Source: Baffinella frigidus
Lineage: Eukaryota; Cryptophyceae; Cryptomonadales; Baffinellaceae
DNA: 10,232 bases
Assembly (NCBI GenBank): GCA_026770585.1
Contig: MU647611.1
Location: forward strand, 60,117 to 70,348
Direction of reading: 5' to 3'
Numbering within the stretch: the stretch's first letter is position 1; every line of letters begins with the position of its first letter. Of this stretch, positions 1-6,356 are shown piece after piece. The notes under the pieces are model-generated. The model saw nothing but the letters and a program-made list of their open reading frames with translations, was not told the DNA's origin and did not search any database. The position numbers and the translations under genes are program-made.

Positions 1-20
1 AACCGCGGTGTTGTGTGCAG

Positions 21-171
21 GATTCGGCGCACCAGCAGTGCTAGTCCTCGACGCTGCGGGCCTGCGGGCGAGCGACCTCCGCGGAAAGGCCTTTCCCGCA
101 AAGGAGCCGGGAGAGGGCTGGGCACCGCCCGCTACGTCCGCTGCGCTGCTGCTCTACACGTCTGGCACAAC
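21..171 (+). CDS. Exon a: lead-in and first half of the P-loop
   Basis: It reads [20 protein letters not shown]... and ends in [10 protein letters not shown] plus the first two bases of a Thr codon. The A3 motif of adenylate-forming enzymes is therefore split by an intron. The acceptor is TTGTGTGCAG at 11-20 and the donor is GTGCTGCGCC at 172. The exon opens with two bases that finish a codon begun upstream. If the acceptor is wrong, the exon could extend left past the window edge. Confidence 0.8.
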
Positions 172-3100
172 GTGCTGCGCCCCGCCCCACCGAACCCTGC
201 TCTAATCCGATTGCACTGAGGGGCGGGCTGGCTTCAAACCTGACGCGGGTAAGTGAAGCGGTGTGCGCGTGTCTCGCCTGAAGCCTAAACCCCCTAAACC
301 CTAAGTCCTATACCCAAACCCCTAACCCCTAACCCCCAAACCCCAACCCGTAAACCCTAAACCCCCACCCCTCACCCCTGAACCCTAAACCCTCTCTGAA
401 CCCTGAACCCGAAACCCTTCGTCCCGGTGGCAGGTCGAAGCCGAAAGGGGTGCTTCACACACACCGTTCCGTCGGGGCGCAGGTGCCGCCCCTCTTTCGA
501 ATGTTCTCGAATGTTCTCGATGCGTCTCGATGCGTCTCGATGCTTCGCCAGGGTCCTGCGAGATTGCGTCGGTTTCTCGCCTCACCATTTGAGAAGGAGA
601 GGCTACCGACGGCAGAAGCGCATCTCTCTTTTCCAACCGCAGAGGGTGAGGCATATGCATGTGCAGATTAAACCCTTACCCCGAACCTTAACCCCTAAAC
701 CCTAGACCCTAATCCAAAAACCATACACCATGTGCAATCGCAGATTGGCACGCTGACCCTTTCATGTGGGTGGACGCCTGCTGATGTCACAGTGCTGACA
801 CCCCCCCTGCACGCGGCAGCTTTCCGCGCTGACGCGCGCGTGGGGGTGGACGGCGGAGGACGTGACAGTGCTCACGCTCCCGCTGCACCACATCCACGGC
901 CTGGTCAACATCGTCCTCTGCTGCCTCGCGTGCGCGCCCCTCTTCCTACCTCTGCCTCAGTCGGGTTGCCTGACATACCAGGATGTGAACCGGAAATCCT
1001 ATATCAGGATGCTGACCGGAAATCCTCTAGACGCACGCGTACGCGCCCCTCCTCCTCCTCCTCCTTCCGTTTTGCTTTACAGGATCCTCCCGTTGGCTTT
1101 ACAGTAACCCGCCCGTTTGCGTTTGGCACTCGTCCCTCTTCCGCCACCACGAAACGGCTTGATCGGTCCCACGCAGTGAAGAACCGCCTGTCTGGAAAGA
1201 TCCTAGTGCGACTCCTCTCATATTCTGGAAAGTTTCCTGTGGGAGCTGCCATTTGTATGACGGAGGTCCCTGTACATCAGAGCTACCATTTAACTGGGAT
1301 CTGCCGTCCAGCTCCTGAGATTCTGGCCTGTACCCGGTGGTCAGTGATGTTGGGAGTCATCACAACCTAAAGGTCTGCACGGTGGTCGGCAACAACAGGT
1401 CCCGCGCGACGTTGCTCCTCCCTCCCTCCAAGTTCGACCCCCCCGCGATCCTCGATCTTCTCCAGGTGCAAGATATATGGATGCAAAAGGCATGTACGAT
1501 AGATGTGTATGGGTGTATAATATATGTATGGCCGAGGGATGTAAATAGATGAATATGACCGAGGGATGTAAAGTAGATGTACAGACCGCAGAAGTAGATT
1601 TATGTAAATCAAGGCGCGTTTCGAAGCCGATACAGTAGGGTAGGTGCCACATGGTCTGGGTGTATCTGGGGTGACCACGTCACAGTTCCTCACTCAACGC
1701 CGAGCCACACGATTTCAGCTAAGTCAACTCCCCCTGAAAGCAAGCGCCTAAAGTCCAATGCCTGCCATGATGGCAGGTTGCATCTAAACGAAATCAGGGG
1801 AAAGTTGACTGAGGTGAGCTGGTTGACTTAGCTAAAATCGTCTGGCTCGGAGTGCACTCCGTGGGAGTTCCCCAACCGACCCACGTGGTGTATGTTAATG
1901 CTTTCCCATCCCTGCGCGCGGGATTTCATTGCCTCAAGAATGGAATGCGGAAAAGATGAATAGATGGTCTATGTGCATCTATGAGAAGAATGGAATGCGT
2001 ACTAAATGTATAGGTGGTGTGTTTACATCTATAGCCCTTCTATGAAACACACCTATGGAGCATAGTGACCCCATGCGTTTTCCCGGAGACAATGCGTACT
2101 CAATGTATAGGAGGTATGACTGAACCCTAAGCCCTACACCCCGCAGACGCGGGCGACGGTTTTCATGGCAGTGCCGACAGTGTACCACAAGCTGCTCTCT
2201 GCGATCAAAGCCCTTCCCGAGGACAAGCGCATCTCCCTCAAGGTCTCGCCTGAACGCTGCACCCTGAACCTTGAACCCTAAACCCTAAACCCTACACCCT
2301 AAACCCTAAACCCTGAACCCTGAACCCTGAACCCTAAATCCTGAAGTCTAAACCCTAAACACAGGAGGCGATGTCAGCGCGACTGCGGCTGATGGTGTGC
2401 GGCTCGGCGGCATTGCCTCTCCCGATCATGCGCGAGTGGGCGTCCTACACGGTCAGTCCCGGTGCCTCATTTCTGAGCATTCTGATTCATTGGAGAGAAT
2501 TCGCCGTTTTGGCAAACCCATGCCGGCGCCAAGCTGAGGAGCGGGACTGTCGACACTCTTTATGAAACTGGTTTCTTTGCGGTTTTGGACAGATTTTTTC
2601 TCAGATTTGCATTGAGCGTGGAGCCATTTCTGAGCTGAACTCGCTTTACCAGAAATCCTGCAGATGGACGCCTTGCGGAATATTCCTATTGCAGTCTGGT
2701 TTTAGATTGCTGCAGCCTCTGAAAGCCGGATGGATAGCACCGTGTGTTGCTCAGACGGTTGTTTGTTGCTCAGACGGTCGTGTGTTGCTCTGGCGGTGGG
2801 GCATAGCCTGACCGTCTGAACGGGGTTTCAAGGGCCGGATTGTTCACGCGGGTTGGAAGGTAGCTCATCAGTAGAACTGTGTTCACATCTGTTGGCCACG
2901 CCAAAGAATATAACAATGCCAAAATCATCTTGGTATTAAAATGTCATTTTTTACCATTGTGATTCTTTTTGTGGCCATCAGACGTAGAACCCGCTCTAGA
3001 AGGCGGCTGGGTTGCTCTGTGTTTCACCAGGTTCGAGGTGTCTTTGCTTTTTCTCGACGGCTATGCCGAGTCTTTCCATAGAAAGGCGAGGTATCCGGCT

Positions 3101-3540
3101 ATGGCAGCATCGACTGCACGGTCCTCAAGGTTTTGGAGTGGGTGCAAACAGAGACTCTGTTTCTTTGCGGGGGATTGAGTTTGAGTGGGTGCGCGCAGGG
3201 ACAATGTCTGCTGGAACGCTACGGAATGTCAGAGATCGGTATGGCTCTCTCCAACTCGATCGGTGCACCCCCTCGCTTCTTTGACTCCCTGCACCCCCCC
3301 GTAGACTTCCCCGCCTTCTTTACTTCTCACAAGCCTTAAGGTGAGTGATCCAACAGTCTGTGAGCGTTATGACGGACCCGCCTCGGTACAGAGGAATGTT
3401 CTCGAAGTGACTCCCTCGCATGTGCCTATCTGAGCCCCTCCGAATATTCCCGTGACTCGGTTCAGCAAGGCGCATACAGGACCGCTTCAGCGCTGGGGCG
3501 TACCCGTGCCAGCCCACCCTTCAACCATTAACCATCTACC

Positions 3541-3600
<60 letters not shown>

Positions 3601-6317
3601 ACCCCCAACCATCAACCCTCAACCCTTGATTCGGGTCGTGAAGGATATTGTGCAACTGCATAAATGTACAGCTAACTGGACAACTGTACAACTTACTGTA
3701 CAACTGTAACTAACTGCATAACTGCACACGTAACCGTACGTGCGGCAGGGTCGTGGCACCTTCCGACGACGCCTGTCACCTCGGGAGGGTCTCTCTCTCT
3801 CTCTCCCCCCCCCTCCCCCCAACTCTTTGTCTGTCTGTCTGTCTGTCTCTCGCTCGCGCTCGCTCCTTGGGGGGTTTCAACCACTTCTCTCTGTCCCGCT
3901 TGCAGGGAGTAACGCACCCACCTCGCAGGGCTATGGCGGCTTCCGACGACGAAATGTATAACTAACTGTACGACGGTACACCTTACTGTACAACTAACTG
4001 CACAACGGTACAAGTGACTGACTGCTGATTACTGAATTTATTAAAGTGACTGTACACCGAAGCGTGCGAATAACAGGGTCATGGCGGGTGCCGACGACGG
4101 TTGGATCGCTTCTCCCAGACGTGGAGGTCCGAGTCGCCACGCGAGACGAGGTCAACCCTCACCCCATCAACCCTACCCCAACCCGACACCCTCAAACCTG
4201 CCTCGCGCCCCGGCCGTGTTTGTTGTGTGAGACTCAAGTCATGTATAGCAAACCGCGTGGGACCCCCCCCCCCCAACCCATCCACACACAACGTGTGGCG
4301 TGTGTTTGTCTTGCACACCCAAGGCCAGCCCGTGCAACCCTGAGCATGCCCCCCCCCCCCCGCGCTGAATTCGAACAGTGTCCCGATGAATGGGTAGTCA
4401 TGACTAGCAGGAGTTCCGAGGCGGGCCGATGACTCAGAACATTGTTCCCGAGGCGGACCCATCACTCAACTCCTACCCAATGCCCAGCCATGACTATCGT
4501 GAGTTCCGGGGGCAGGAGAGTGGCGCCATGCGGGAATGCGCTCTCGACGAACCGGGCGAGCTATTCGTAAGGCCCACGCCCGTGCGTACCAAGGGGGGGG
4601 GTTCTAGAGGGAGAGGTGTTTCGGGCAGGGAACGCGCCGTTTTGTTTATTACGTGGCACAACTGTGCAAAGCTCTGGTGGAGTGTAGGGAGAGTCCGGGA
4701 CACGTTTTGCACGACCGGGACGCGGTGTGTTGCACGACCGGACGCGGTGTGTGCTTTGGGAAACTTCCTCAAGGCGTTTCCCGATGCAACGAGTTGTGAG
4801 GGATTCTACCGCAGTCGCGTACCGGATGCTCCAATGTTAATTGCGAGCTCATCCAAGCCAGCACACTCCGTTGCCCCTCCCCCCTACCACCACAACCACG
4901 TGTGCTACGCGATACATAGGATTGGCGTGCGCGCGGGTGGATGGCATGCGACACGATGCAGGGTCCCGCCACCAGGCCCCGCGACACCAGGGTTTGGGGT
5001 GTGGGGTGTAGGGTTGAGGCAGGCAAGCAAGCTGCCTGGTGCAGGTTGCTGTTCGTGCTCAGGTGAATCACGTGGTGTACCTTCTCATGAGCTTGAGCAG
5101 GCATCCGGAAACCCGCCTGATATTCCCGTCACTCGAACCACCACACGCAGCACCGCTCCTCCCACACGAGAATGCTAGAGAGGCCTATGTAAAACCGTTT
5201 GTTTTTACAAGTGGGCGTTTGTGTAGTAACTTTCGTGAAGTTGGTCATGTGACTCTGCGAAATTAGGAGTCGCGAGGTTGGTTACATTATCCTGGTACAA
5301 ATATTTACAACCCCACATGTAAAAAGGATCCTCAGGCATCCTCGAGTGGCCTACAGGAGCGCTATGGCGTACCCGTGCAAGTCCAACACCGTATGCTACT
5401 TACCCTGGATGAAGGATGAGAGTCAAAGCCCGAGGGTCAAGGGTCGAGGGATGAGGTTGGTGGGATGAGGGTGAGGGGGGGTGATGGGTGAGGGTCCGTG
5501 AGCAGGTGCGGGGCCCGGCGGTGTTCAAGGAGTACCTGTTCCGGGAAGAGGCGACCAAGGAGGCCTTCGACGATGCGGGATGGTTCAAGACTGGCGATAC
5601 GGTTGTGCGCCAGAAGGTACCTTCTTCCCTCTGTCCCACTGGCAACCCGTAGCAGCGTATCCCGGATCCTTGCAAGGATTCGGGTATGTTATTTGATGCA
5701 ACCCCCCCTATGACCCTACCGTAGGAAACCCTAGAGACCTCGAACGCTGACGGGAGATACCGAAGAGATCTCTTCGGTTTACCTGAAAATTTATACAGCA
5801 CCCGAACCGGTTGAAAGCTGCTACGGGTTGCTGGTGGGCAGTAAGGAAGCTCGGGCCTGCCTATGCGGCGCGAACGGTGCGTTGTTAATAAGTTGATCCA
5901 TTTTCAATAGGCTGGGACATGTTTACGGGACCTTTAAGAGGGGGATGAAGAAGAAAAAGAAGCATCCGAAGCAGAAGAAGAAGAAGAAGAAGAAGAAGAA
6001 GAAGAAGAAGAAAAGGACGGCTCGGCTGAGAGTCCCCTAGGCGACTGCTGACTACTCGCATGTTTTACTGGTAGGGACCAGGTCTGCCCCGGTTCAGCGA
6101 TCTTCCGGTGCAAAGCCTGTCCGGTTGAATCAAGTGTGGTACGGGGGGCTTCCGTCCGCCACGGGCACGTGTGTTGTATGTTACAGGTTGAGAGAGTGGA
6201 AGCGAGACCGACGCTACATCCGCCAGGCGTCCCCACAGCGACTCCCCTCGTCTTTTTATAACGGTTCGAACCAGGGGGGGAACCGGACAGCTATCCGATC
6301 AACACCGATCTGAAAAC

Positions 6318-6356
<39 letters not shown>

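Larger units (their letters stand above)
3263..4076 (+). other. Intron 3263-4076: repeat-dense
   Basis: In order: unassigned sequence to 3520; a CAACCCT heptamer array (about 3523-3626); a TGTACAACTAACTG minisatellite (3650-3735); exon-h start copy A (3749); CT, poly-C and GTCT simple repeats (3790-3850); exon-h start copy B (3929); and a second TGTACAACTAACTG block (3957-4045) before the real acceptor. The order suggests that satellite plus exon start was duplicated as a unit. Confidence 0.75.

Noticed and set aside
283-420. True chromosome end
   Set aside because: The array is degenerate, lies inside an intron and is followed by coding exons, so it is interstitial.
1240-1270. VGAAICMTE resembling the family's VGATCVM strand
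   Set aside because: It needs a phase-0 donor that exon c lacks. The exon at 1399-1465 fits both phase and domain order.
732-1370. 212-codon open frame on the plus strand
   Set aside because: It starts inside the exon c copy, leaves the enzyme frame at 820 and runs through intron repeats. Codon use and content do not look coding.
5934-6236. Minus-strand frame with poly-Ser tail
   Set aside because: It is created by the GAA repeat, and no other protein signal is present.
6256-6275. GGTTCGAACC, a possible tRNA T-arm
   Set aside because: It is a palindrome. No acceptor, D or anticodon arm can be placed at tRNA spacing on either strand.
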